Positions 34,937 to 48,300 of a DNA stretch of 64,000 nucleotides are shown piece after piece; position 1 is the stretch's first letter, and the number at the start of each line of letters is the position of its first letter. The DNA is from Daphnia pulex. Taxonomy: Eukaryota > Arthropoda > Branchiopoda > Diplostraca > Daphniidae. The notes under the pieces were generated by a model that had not been told where the DNA came from, did no database searches, and saw only the letters and a program-made list of their open reading frames with translations. The stretch spans positions 62,001 to 126,000 of the forward strand of contig NC_060018.1 in the NCBI RefSeq assembly GCF_021134715.1, read 5' to 3'. A program made the position numbers and the translations under genes.

Positions 34937-37900
34937 AGGAGAAATGTATTTCTATTCTTTTGTCTTTGTCTCATTGGTGGCGTTGATTATAAATCGTTAC
35001 AGCATAGTAAGATTATTCCTGTGAGCTATAGGTGATTGACTAGAACTGTTTTCTTTTGTCGTTTTTGTTGATTCAGTCAGGGTTCGTTCATTTGCTGAAC
35101 GACTGAAGATCAGGCTTGTTTTTGTACCTCTCAACTTTGTCTGAAACAATCAATTTGGAAATTATTTCAACTTGAAAGAGTTGCAGCAAAGTGCAACTAG
35201 AAAACTTGTTGACCAAGAAGGGCCCTGCCGCCACACGGCGGTACCTCCTCGTTTAATGACAGCAACAACAGTTGTAATACAGCCAGCCAGTTATTATGGG
35301 TTTACTTTTCCAAAGTGCCGTGTAATAGATGTGGCCAGTCACAGGCTGACGACTCTTAATAACAATAATTGAGCCCTAGTCTCTCATAATCTGCTTCACT
35401 CTACTTGTCTTTTTTCCTCTCCGTTATTAAGAGCTTAGCTGTCCTCTAAACAAGACCAGTGTCCAGCCAACACTTGAGACTGGGCAGAGAGGGAGCGGGG
35501 ACCTGATATTATTGAGCGATTGTAGGATCTAGAGAGAGCCCCACAATAAAACAGGGCATTATATGCAGTTAGATTTTTTTAAAGCTTTGCATGTGTATAG
35601 CATCAGAAGAGAAGAGGGTGGAGGACAACAACAACAGGCAAGGATGTTACATTCACGGGTCGGCTAACTCGGTGGGGAATCGAAACTGACGGGGGGGAGA
35701 GAGAAAAAAGAATAAAGAAATGCGCAGCCGCTGTTAAAGAAAAAAGAAGACCCTCTCGGCAATCAGGTCATCGGCCAAGAGCAGCAGAGAGCGCCGGCCC
35801 AGCAGCACTATAAGCGGACGCGGGGGTCGTCTAAACTAAATAAATACTTTTGAAATCTTCTTATTCTCTAGCTGCTGCTGCTGCTGCTCCTGGTGAATGA
35901 TATAAATGACCGTGTGTCGTCCCTCTGACAATCGGGGAAGGTGGAAGGGCAGCAGCAGGTTGGAGAGGAAATCTCATAAAAGTTGAGAGAATTTCGACAA
36001 AAGGTTAAGGACTGAGGAACTGAGGAAGACAGAGCCAAATAAGTAGGACAGCTCCTTTATCTTCTTCGTTCTTCTTCTTTCGGTTCAAGAGAGAGAGGGA
36101 TGATGATGTCTCCATTGCTCGGGCGGTGCTGGTTTGTGCTCCTGGTATTTGTATGTCATCCCCCCTCTTCCTTCTTATTATTTCTTCTTTTCTTTTCAAT
36201 CGTCTTGACCGGTTTGACTAGAGCAGCCAACAACACCTGCGGCCAATAGAATCAGGTGCAGATGAACTATGCAAATCCCCAATCAATTCATTGGGCAACT
36301 TTGTCTTTTTTCATTCATCTAGGCAAACTCACCCAAAGATCTTTTTTGGTGGTGGTGGGGTTTTATTCTGTTTATTTTATATGCTGGTTTTCGATCGGTC
36401 GTACGCGCTGGGCCATCCATCAGCAGCTGCAGTGCTGCACGGCAGTTGCATTTTTGGGTGCCATGCAAAAACTGGTCAGGCCAATCGGTAGAATTTGATC
36501 GTCCACGTATGGCGAGGAATCTTTCAAACTATCGCCAGATATTTCGAAATTTCGATCTTTTTACATCTCCACACGCACAAAATGTCGAGCGGAGGAGAAA
36601 CCCAAAAGGGAGAATTCCTTCGTGTCTGACCAAACTGTTTTTTCTTTTTTTCGCTGATAACACGCAAGAATTTCCCATCACCTGGGAAAAAGAAAAAGAT
36701 AAAAACTTGTCGGAATAGAATGGTGTAAGGAGCCATGTTATATCATCTTATACAGTCTACACACACACTATATGTGCAGAGGAGATAATCTCGTGAGTAT
36801 TACTGCAGGAAATGCGTGCGAGTGTCTGGTGAATTCGAGCGAACCCTAGAGATGATCGATATTTCAATCTCCAGACCAGCACCAACCATCGAAAATAAAA
36901 GAAATAGCGACCGGTGGAATGTTGTCCATACGACGGGAGAAATGTTCGTCTCGATCCGATTGTATTACGTATTGCTCAGCTTTTGTTTGTTTTCCCTCGA
37001 CATTGGGAAATGTTGAAACCGTTTCGTTGCTGGCTCCCAACTGGACAACATCAGAGAGGGAAAAGAAGAGTTCAAGTCGAGCTAGAGAGAGAGAGATGGG
37101 ATCGGAATAATAGATGGCCTTCCATCACAGCCGTCTACTAATGATCTCCTCATGGTGGTTGGATAGAGGCCGAGTCTTATTTTCCTTGTCCTTTTAACAC
37201 ACAAGAAAAAGGGACGGTGCTCTTGATCTTCTTCTCGTGAGAGGAGAGATAATAGAGTCATCAAGCGCTTTCACAAACAACTAATCAAATAATAATAACA
37301 ACTCGAGAGAGAGGCCACGCGATATGCGTATCCGTTTATCGCCGCACTGGCATCAAATAATAGAAATGTTGATTAAGCGCCACAGGAACAATCAGCCAAA
37401 AGAAAAATTCAACTTAACAAAAACACGAGCCTCCACTTAATAATAAATAAAAAAGAACCGGTTGAATCTAAACACAACCCTCAATCCATTCCTCGTTTGT
37501 TTTCTTTTCTTTTTATCCTCGTCTTATTTACAAAATTGGAATTCAAAGAGAAAAAAGGGGCAAGAAGGAAAACGCCCACTCTCGGAGCCCCATTACACAC
37601 TCAATGTCGTAAAAAGAAAAGAATTAAAAATCCACGGCCCCGTTTGATTGTTATTATACAAGCGTCTGCTACGTCTCTTTCCTCGTGCTGGCCAAGAGAA
37701 AAAGGAAAACGTTTAATATTATACAAGTTTCACACGTGTGCTGCCAGCCACGTTGTGTAATAACTTTCCCATTTAGAAAATAGAAGAAAAGAACCCGCGT
37801 AATCTAGAGGCTCGTTAATCGCCGACGACATACTATCGGTTTGACGATAATTCTCACGGACATGATAAAATCAAATGAAAAGAATCATTTAGGCAATCTC

Positions 37901-39052
37901 TTTCTTTATTTCCTGGGAGGAGGATATCTTGTTAGTTAGTCACGGGTATATAACTTCTTTCTCTAATAGTCCACACGGCCGACACAAATGATGACGAATG
38001 AAAAGAGGAAATAAAAGGACAGTCTCAGCAGAAAGAGTTTGTTATTCGCATTCCATCTTCATCATCGTGTTATTTGCTTAGATTTCTGAAAGAGATGAAT
38101 ATAAAGAGTTGAGGGCTCGACGCTGTGATTTACTACGTGCATTTATAGCCGCAGTCGTTTTAGAATAGAGAGAATCTAAGCAAACTGCATTATGTAAAGG
38201 GGTGAACCGTCTTTTCTTCTTCTTCTTCTATTTTATTTTAACAACTTTTTCTTTCTTTCTTTCTTCTTTTTTTCGCTTTTCAACTGATTACGTACAGACT
38301 ACACATGGGAGAAGGGCCAGCCATGTTTGGTCAATGTTGTTCTCTGCCTCTTTTTCTCCCATTATCTTTTTCTCTCCATCAAATGAGAGAGAAAAAGGTA
38401 TAAGAGCTGCTAGACGCTGCTGGTGGGGGTTCACAAACAACTTCATTGTGTCCCTCACAAAACTTTTGGGTAAAAAAGATGATGTAAAACCTAATAAAAG
38501 ATGATGAGGGTTGGCTGAGCGCGCTGTTGGAAATATCATTTCTCCTTATTTCTTTTCTTATATTTCTTTTCTAGTCAAAAGGAGAGATGCAGTAAAAAAA
38601 AAACACGTTACCTGTCGACGCGCCAGCCGAGATGAAGAGATCTCCCTCCTCCTCACAACAACCCAAAACTGAAAGAAACAAGATGAGAAATTGGCTGGCA
38701 TTTAGTGCGCGCTGCATCTAAAAGGTGAGACAGCGGATGATGATGGGATTAGCATTTGTCCAATTAGTCGGCGATTATTATTATTATTTCTCATTTGATT
38801 TTTTATTCGATTCTACTCGATTCGGTCTGGGGGAGGATATTTATGGGTGCCAAAGATGGAATCTTCTTCTTCCCAACTCTACTAAGCAGTTTAAAGTGGA
38901 GAAAGAAAGGGGAACAAAAAGACAAAAGGCATTGGAAATGGAATGGGACATTCCGCGTCTGCGGTCGAGTGAGTGATGACCTCTCGGTACCCGCGCGCCG
39001 GCCGACCGTGACCCCCTCCATCCATCCAGTGAACTCCTCCAACAATATCATC

Positions 39053-39070
39053 CAGCAGCAGCAGCAGCAG
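39053..39070. repeat. (CAG)6 trinucleotide repeat
   Basis: Six CAG units in gene-poor sequence, not in any supported reading frame. Confidence 0.9.
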
Positions 39071-42000
39071 CAACACACATGCACGGCTATATAGTTTGGT
39101 AAATATATTTTGGCTGGCGGAGATCTCTTTAACGGAACCATATGGTGTGTCGTGCCTCTTATTGTCTACTGCAATGCCGTCGAATGATGTAACAAACCCC
39201 CCTGAAAAAGAAAAGAAATACTTTTTTAACCGGCGGGGTCTCTCACTTTCTCTATGGGCATGGGGTGAAAAGTCGAAACTGTCAACGTCACACCCTCAAC
39301 GTGTAGCCTCGACCAGAGGATTAACTCCCTCCCCTTTAACATCAGCCAGGACAAAAAAGAAAGAAAAAAAGTTCCAGCTGGTTCGGCATCGGACATTGTA
39401 ATGGCCATGTCGAATGATGCCAAAGAAGAATCTAAACGAGCGGATCCTGTTATATTCCTTGTGACAGCCATTAGAGCCGGCCCGGCAGTTCCACCTTATT
39501 ACTAGATAGACTATATAGGAATCGTCAGCAGTAGAGGCGCTAATTGAATCGACTGATGTGATTAGAGTTGATTCGGAGTGAAGGCGCTCGTCGTCAGCAT
39601 CTACATGTCGGCGGCCCGGAATTCCCCAGTTGCCCTGGATGGAATCTTTCGCACGTCTCCCATGACCAGCCATCCCAGACCCAACGCCTGGAAACAACAA
39701 CAACAACCAAGCCGAAAAAAAGAGAAAACTTTCCTTTTACAGTGCCATTCTCAGACACTGGATGGTAGATGCATATACGAGCCATTCGTTCCTTTTTGTA
39801 ATTTATAATACCCACGTCGTTAATATAATTCTTTTTTTTTAAATGAAAAAATAGAAAAAAAGAGTTGAGCTGCTGCTGGCCAGGAAAAATGCAGAGAGAG
39901 AAGAAAACCAACAACAACCCAACGGATTTTTTCGAAATCATCATAATAATAAAAAAGGAGAAGAAGTTGTGGAAAAAGGCGGCCGTGTTATACGACGGGT
40001 GTAATAGATCCCCCCGCGTGTCTCGAACCGTTTTTCACATCTCTTTTTCTTCTTCTTTTTCCTCCTGCTGCTGGCCTCTCTAGGTATAGTTTGCACGGCG
40101 CAGCACAACCACACGCTCAAAAGTTTCAACTAACAATCAGCTGAACGCTGGCCTGTAGAAGATGATCATCATTTGGCTACTGAAAACGGGTGGAGAATAG
40201 GAGAGAAACGCTGGGAAGAAAACTGCTCTATACTTATACCAAAGTCTAGAAGAAGAAGAAGGTAAATAACTCATTTGAAAACTGAGAAAAAAGTAGAAGA
40301 AAACTTTTGCCGCCTTTCTCTTCTTTCTTCTCTGCTATTATTATCATGGACAGCCAGCCAGCCAGTGTGTGTTTGTGTAAATAGATATAACGGCGTTAGC
40401 TCAACTTCTCTCTCAGCAGTGCCCAGCCATCATGGAGTGAGAAGCTTATATAATCTAGCTGCTGCCGGGCCAATGCGAGACGGCAGAATCCGTTTGTTGG
40501 CTGCTGTCCCCCCGAGAGCAGAAGATTTGCCTCTTTTTTTCCAGCATTGCTGGCTGGCTGGCTGGCCATTTCTCGGTTGTCTGGCGAAAAATGCGCAAAA
40601 GGGAGAAAGACGGGCGTGTGATGTGCGCAGGGAAGGGAAGAAAACGACGTCAAGTGTCAATGACGAAAAGGCAACAACTGGGCTGATGGCTCAGAGACTC
40701 GACACAACAAGAAAAAGGGGCGAAGAGAATCAAAAAAGAGCAACAAAAAATGCAACAAAAAGAGGATTGACGGTAAAAGAAGAAAGGCCGTCACCGCGTC
40801 GGGGCCTTTTTTCCATCACATTTCCTAAAGACATTTCGACTCGCCGAATTTTCCCCTGTTACGAATAGGGTGGGGGGCTGTGGGATTATATTGCTGCTGT
40901 CGACCTTCTTTTCTTTGGGATATTTTTTTTTAAATTTTATTTTTGCGTGTTGACGATGTTACAATCGCATGAAAAGAATTATTCCAGTAGAAACAGCGAC
41001 TCAGAGGATTATGACAAGCGATCAATATCGCACCGATTGGCAACGCCATCACGTCACGGAGGACAGATTCAATTTCTCACACACAAAACGCTCTATACAC
41101 AACGAACAAAAGAATGACATAATATCTAGCGACCCAGATTTATCAATTGACTAAATTTGGGGTTCATATCGTCGTGTATTAGATTTTAACATGTCGGGCA
41201 AGGGGCAAAGGGAAGGGGGATTTCAACGGAATCTGATTCCGACCACTAATAAAATGTCGTAACCAAACAGGCGAACGCGCGCCCTCCGATTTCTCTCCGA
41301 TTTCGTGTGCCAGCGATGGCCAGCCCGGCCAGATTCGAGTAAACTGGGAGGATCGAATGTTGGGTCCAGTCAACGTGACTGAACGCAACATGGGGAGATG
41401 AAATGAACGCCAACAAACGAAAACAGGAAATGAAATCAAAAACGCCTATTCCCCCCTCCGTCCGATTTCCCCTTTTAAATTTTTGTATTTGGGTTGTTGT
41501 TTTTATAATCAGAGAGAAAAAAAGGAATTCCGATGAAGAAATCGAGTGGGCCGCCTGAATTTTTTAATTTTTCACGTTTCCAGCGATGAGTCGCCGCGCA
41601 TATAACATTTGGTGGTGGTGGTGGGTGCCCAACTGCTTTCCATACATCACGTGTGGGAGGGCCGTGAATGTCGTCATTCCTCCTCCTCGGCGTCCAACAG
41701 GAAACAACCCAACTCTTTTCTTTCTTTTCTAAAAAGGCATTTCACGCGGCTTCTTGACGATGATGATAGTCATCTGGCGTAACAATCGCCTGTCCAATCT
41801 GCCCATCCATTCACCACCACCCCCCACCGGATTGGCTAGTGATTCACTTGTACCTTGGCTATTTCGAGTCGTTTCATACGAAAAAAGAATCGCGCTGGAA
41901 TATCTGTTGAAAGTGTAATCGCCGGGATATTTCGGAACTCCCGCACGGAGAAGAACGTGCTGTCTGTGAGTTATGCGCCTTCTTCGACATTTTGGCCCCG

Positions 42001-45000
42001 GCGGTGCTGTGGCTCTTGCATCACGTGACCGGTGTGCATGTGTAGGACTGTAGGGGTTATTCGGGCAACTTTTAGCTTCTCCCGCTATGTTTTTATTTCC
42101 TTTTTTTTTAAATTTTTCGAATGTTGAAAATGATGAAAAGTGTTGCGCCGCCACCGCCTTTTTCTCTTTCACAGACGTTAGAAAAGAAGAAAACCAAATT
42201 TCCAAAATTTTTTAAAAAGATTTTTTTCTTTTTTTTTTCATATTTGGAGGACAGGCGACGAAACCCAAAAAAGGGTCCCGTCCTTTCCCGGGTGGATCGA
42301 AAGATCCAGGAAACGCCCACCATTCGTCGTTTCATTCCGACGATTTTCTTTCTTTCTTCTTTTTCAAACACTCGGCGTCTCTTTTTTTTTTCCTTTCTCG
42401 TTGACGCAACTGATCCCGCACCTCTTCTATTCATATCGCCCATCCAAATAATCTTGTTTTTCTTTTTCCTCCTCAGACTTGACTATCCAACGGTGAAATA
42501 ACCGGCGTGAATCGGGGCTAGGCAGCGACCAGGGAGGTGTAATACTCCCGTCATTTCAAAACGTCAAAAGATTATCAAGGAATTGAAAAGTTGACAAGAA
42601 AATGAAGAAGAAGATTTTTGTAGATTCCCGGGTGGTCACGTCGTTTTCACGAGGCGACGAAGTGCGACGATACGCCGAGACAATCAAAGCCAAAATGGTC
42701 ACCTTGTTGTTGTTGGTCTCAACTGAATTTTCGGGAGTACATAAGAATCAGCTGACCAGTGTGTGGGCATAAGAACGTGTTCTACTACACTAAGATGTCA
42801 AGAATCACATCGAATGGAATTGTTGTGGCAGCAGTAGCAGCTGGGGGCACGTTGTCAGGTGGTCGTGTCACGTCGCATCTTTTAAACGTGAGGTAACAAC
42901 CAGCGAGTCTTGTCAGTTGTAACGCAAACCGGCAGCCATTCCTCCGTCATCTTTTTTCCCCCTTTTAAGAAAAAATAACTCGAGCGATTGTCTCATGTGA
43001 CGAGTGTCTGTTATTTTTTAAAAAGAGAAGAGACTTGAAGGTGAATAGATTTGCAAGCGCCGTAATTGGTGTATAATGAGTAACGATGGGAACTTAATAA
43101 CTCCAGGCTGTGCCCCCGTGAGAAAACTCAATTTAAAAAGAAACGACAACAACAATCGGGCGGGTTACGGGGTAAGAAAAGTCTTTTGTTGGTTTGTTTT
43201 TGTTTGTTTGTTGCTAGACGTAATCACCTGACGGGAGTAGAGAGAAATGGTAACCTCCTCGACTTCATTCCAGGTCAAATCACAACTGTAGCACAGATCT
43301 CTCCTCCTTCCACTTTGAAAAAGATGTAAAATATTTTCTGTTTGGGCGTTTTGAAAGGGAAAAAACTAATAAAAACGTCCTCATTTTCTAGATTTTGCCT
43401 TTTCCAACGCCACCCAAACTATTTCCCCACCCGCTCTCCCGATGTTTGGGAAAACACATTCCTGCGTTTGAACCGCGTGCGGCTGCTGCTGCTGTGGCCG
43501 AGTTTTGTTTTTCGGGTGGAAATCATTCGGAAAATGTTGCCCCGGTGTCAAAATGAAAAATGGAATCGGGCGCAAAAATACCTTTGGACGGCGTGAGTGG
43601 ACGAGTGTACGCGTAATTGATTGGCTCCAAGGGAGGAATTAGGACATAACATCACTGCACTCCTGATGGCGGGTGATCCTTTTTCTTCTTCCCGTTTCGT
43701 TCGGTAGTCACGTTCCCTCATCCACGGGATTATATGGACCGGTGATTGTTGCAGGTAGTACAAATATTCCGACACTCATTAAAGTTTCTTTTTGACTTTC
43801 TACTTTTGACCAGGAATTTTCATCAAAAGGCCAAAGTCTAAATCAAAAGACTCTCCCAGAAATGCTACTCAAAAAAGTGCATAACTAATGAGGCAAATGG
43901 TGAATGGTCCCGAAATGAAATTTAAACAATTCCATTGAATCTTTTGAATATTCTTTGACGTTAATGATTTTGCCTAGCTGACGCTGCAGTGTAGTTACAT
44001 CCGCCTGGCTGCTGCTGCTGCCCAGTTGTTGTTCCACACGCAGATGATTCACCGATTTACAAATAGATTTCCCCCTTGGCCACTGCACTTTCCCGGAGAA
44101 GAAGAAGAAGAAGAGAAATGGGTGGGACGACATGAATTACATCACCAGAAAGAAGGAAAAAACACAAAAAATTGTGCAACAATTGCCGGCCGACTTGCTT
44201 CGGCCGTGACGATGGGATCCGGGCCGACCGCTTGAAAGCAGAAACACAGACATCAAGAGATCTTTGTCTGGGACATTACAAGAAGAAGAAGAGTTTTAGG
44301 CTACAACGTACGTGCTCGGCTCACGCTGGCACTGTTGTTTATTCCTTCCACCAAAGAGTTCATTCTCATCGGGGTTGCAACCAGTGCGGGAAAAGAGAAG
44401 AAGATATCCGCCTCCTCGGCAACAACAACAACAACAACAGCGGACGATAATACGAGCTGAAAGAAAATCATAATCACCGTCGTAAAAGGTAAACCAGAAG
44501 GAGGAAAAGAACTGGCAGAATAAGAAAAGAAACTTATTCTTCTTCGTCTTCTTCTTCTTCATATTTCTGTGTGTGTGTGGGTCTGGGGGACCCCGACCGA
44601 GCCTGGATGCCACCACACGGTCGGTTATATAGAGTCGACACACACACACATAGAGACGTACGTGTAGGAAAAAAAGGAACCAACTTGCACGAATGAAATT
44701 GGATTCTCCTCGACAACAACGGGGCCCGCGCTCCCATATTTATGATCAACGGCAGAAGAAGAATATACAGGTAATCTCCCTCTGGGTGTGAAATGACTTG
44801 ATTTCGGTGTGCACTATGAGAAGGTAAAATAATAGCGTAGCGATTCCACACACATCCGCCGCTCCAAAGAAATTGAAGAAGAAAAATGGGCCAGTTGCGC
44901 CGTTTGGCCGCGTGGTGGCGCTGCGAGTCAGCTGCTGCTGGGAGGAGGTTGGGTTAGAAAACGTTTTCTGTTCACTTTTCAGTCTGCCTGGTGCACGCGG

Positions 45001-45308
45001 TGAGGTATGGTCGCTCGTTTTCTCTGCTGACGTGATTCGTACATTTGACTCGTTTGTTGTTGACTTGTTTGAGTGAATTGAATAATATTTGGATTGTTGA
45101 ACGAGAAGAAAAGAATTGATTTCCCCGTTGACGTCGATGATGGTTGGATGAATAATTGGCAGCCATTGCAGATTGTGTGACCTCGTGGCGTGTGCGGCCT
45201 TGATTGCTAAAATCATCTCGTAAAAGAAAAGAGAAGAAAGAGTTTGAAAACAGTTACTATTGTTGTTGCTATTTAGGGTTTGTGTTGGATCGAGCTGCAG
45301 CCCTGACG

Positions 45309-48300
45309 ATGATTGTGCAATGTGTGAACTTGTTTTTATTGTTGGCAACATCGGCCAATGGCTTCAACTTGGAGCCGAGGATTCCGGTCATGAAGAACGG
45401 CATGGCCGGCTCCTATTTCGGATACTCGGTGGCACAACACCAGTCGGTCAGCGCCGAAACGGGTGCCATCCTCAACAACTGGTGAGTTCATTTTCTCTCG
45501 ATTTATGTGTCTCTCTCTTTTTACCTGTCGATTGGTGTGGTGTGATAACGATTGCTGTTGCGCAATACCTGGAACTCTTTCGAGAAAAATTATTTGGTGG
45601 GCACACGGTCGTCATGTGGGCGAATCGAAAGTGGTTGAGTAATAACATCCCCCCAAGGTCGCGCTCGACCAACCGCATTTGAATTGTTGTTGGTGTTCCA
45701 TTTATTTATTTCCCATTCCACGTATTTCCTCAGTTGATTGCCATTACCATAATTAGTGATTTTTATCCCCCCGCACAAGGATCTTTTCCACAACCACACG
45801 ATCCACGACTTTTTCTCTGTAATTTTTGATCAAAATTATTATTACCTTTGCCTTTTGTTTTCTGTCTGCTTGGCCGACCGCATCGCCGGGTAACAAACAA
45901 AAAAACGAAATGTATAAAAACAACAAAATATCCCCCGAAAACCATTTCCTTTTAATAATGAGCTTTTAACACGAATGAAAAGGGACTTTTTTTTTCGCCG
46001 TATTTTTTTAGAAAAAGTCTCACAGAAACTTTTTTCCAAAGTGTTTTTTTTCCCCATATAATTTTTTTTATTTCTCTCCTCCCTCTAGTTTTATTTGAGT
46101 GAAAGTTGTTTGTTTGAGAGAAGCTTTTTCTGCTGGGCGAAAAGATAAAACGTCCAAATGATTTGACGCACTGGCGATCACACGCACGGCAATTCTTCTC
46201 ACGCGTTTATGCTGGCCAATTCCATGTGGAGCACAACACATGTCCGTCACTGACTCACACACACTCGTTCCGCAACATTTTTTTCTCCATTTTCATTGTT
46301 TTTTCTTCTTCACAAATTCGATTAGAAACGTTTTTTTTTAAAGGCTCGTAAACGAAACTTGTTTAGCGATAAAATAAAGAAAGATTTCGAAACTAAAACA
46401 CGAAATTTGGAGAATTCGATTTTGATGTGGAAATCGTGAAATTCCGCGATCAACTCTGAAATTACCATATTTGTTTTATTAGTTAAGTGATTCGTGTGTG
46501 TTGTTTTTCCTGTCGGAGTTTTTGGCGTAGGATTCCGGTTTTTTACTCTACCCCCCTCTCCCTTTAAAGAATGCGAACCCTGCCATGTATACCGTTTCCC
46601 ATTCTTTGGCTGGTTGGTCCTCGGTTGACTTTGCAGAGGAGGATTTACTTCTTAAAAGATGGTAGTAACCAATAAGGTTCTCTTCTTAGATGCAGAAAGC
46701 GCTCGCCGTTTTCCAGACAATCAAATTGTAATTTGTTTCTTCTTCTTCCACCTTTTTATTTTTCTTTCTTTCTGCTCAGGGAAGAAGAAAATTTTTTCGA
46801 AAGGGGGAGAGATGCCTTGTTAGAACCCCCCCTCTCTTCTCAGGTACATATCTCGTGGCATCTATTCCATCGAGACATTCGAGCCGAAAGTTCCTTCTTC
46901 TTTTCTTTACTCGGTAAAAGTAAAAGATAAAAGGAAGGAGATGCGAGGATAGTAAAAGATAATACCAAAAGAGAAGAGATTCAGAAACCCCATGAGGAAG
47001 AAGAAGAGTCTATACCCAGGGAAAGGGGGGGGGGGCTGGAATTGTGGTCGACTAGTACAATTCTACCGCACAGGTATTGTTAAAACTTTCCCCCTTTCTT
47101 TTCTCCAAGATTATTTTTCATCCCTCCGCCACACAAGATTCGTTTACGTGTTGCCTCTTTGTCAGTCGAATTTCACCTTTTTCTATCGGGGCCAACTGCA
47201 ATTCCATGAAAAATTGAGGGGGGAAGGCTCTGGCATAATTCGGAGATTTGCTTTTCGTACTATCGCCCATTGTTTGATGGCATGTCAGTAGCGTCGGATT
47301 GAAAGGGGTGGCCGGATATATCCCCCCACTCCACCTTAGCGATAGTCGTATTACGTATTGGATTCCTCGATTGTTTTTTCACGATTTCACTCGCTGCTAT
47401 CGGAAAGTCTTCCATCAGTTGGCCGTAAAATTCCTCCACCAAACGATTTTTATTTCGGGGGTAGAGAATATTTCCTGGGGGTTGAAACGCTTCAACTGCC
47501 GAGAATAAAAGAAGAAGAACTTGTCGTCTACTAGTTTTACTCTCTTCCCTTTTTTTTCTCAACATTTTATTCTCCGAGTTCATGTTCTTGACATGTTGTC
47601 GCAGACTGCCACATGAATCGTATATTCTCCCTCCTCCTTTTTTTCTAGCCTTTAATAAAAGAAGAAGAGGAATTTTTTCGTGGGTAGGAAACTCGTGTCT
47701 TGTTTTCTCCCTCCCCCCCCCCCCCCTTCACCTTTAGAGACCGCAGGTACAATCAGCCGCTAGGTGCGTCCTTCTAGGCTCTTTCCAGTCTCACCTTGAC
47801 GTTTCACATTTCCGATGGGTTGGAAAATGTCGAAACTCTTGAAATGTTTGGGTCATCTTCTTTAGTTCTTTTTTTAGTTCCTTTGCAATTGATTTCCAAA
47901 TGTATTTCTTCAGACTTGAGAGTCGGCCCTTCAATCGTCGAAACACTTTGGCGGAGTTAAAAAGTTGTTGCGTGTTTAAGACTCGACACAACAAGAAAAA
48001 GTAATAACGTTTACTCAACTTGTGTTGAAGAGGTTTGTTACGAGCCTTTTTTTTATTTTACATGTTTGGCGTGAGAAAAAGGCGTTGCCTCCTTTCCATC
48101 CATCCCCCTTTCAGTCGTCGTCGCACGTCCAAAAAAATCGAAAACATTTCGTTTTTTTTTTATCAAAACAAAAAACTGGACGAGACAAAATCAAATCACG
48201 AGTCCTTTTTAATGGATTGGAAGGTGTTGTTTGCGTGCCGAGGCGTGGTGGACTCGAAAGAAATCAAAAACGGAAATCCAAATAATATTTGGAAAACCAA

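Larger units (their letters stand above)
33901..45308. other. Gene-poor stretch, right part (upstream of integrin)
   Basis: No supportable gene over 11 kb apart from one short coding-like island near 34.83-34.94 kb, listed separately. About 33.9-35.1 kb is more A/T-rich than its surroundings. Microsatellites include CAG at 39053-39070 and GAA near 44098-44114. An acceptor-like TTGCTATTTAG ending at 45276, just before the integrin ATG, suggests an upstream untranslated exon and hence a promoter somewhere in this stretch. Confidence 0.45.

Noticed and set aside
41729..42205. 158-codon minus-strand open frame
   Set aside because: Biased, domain-free translation overlapped by other frames on both strands.
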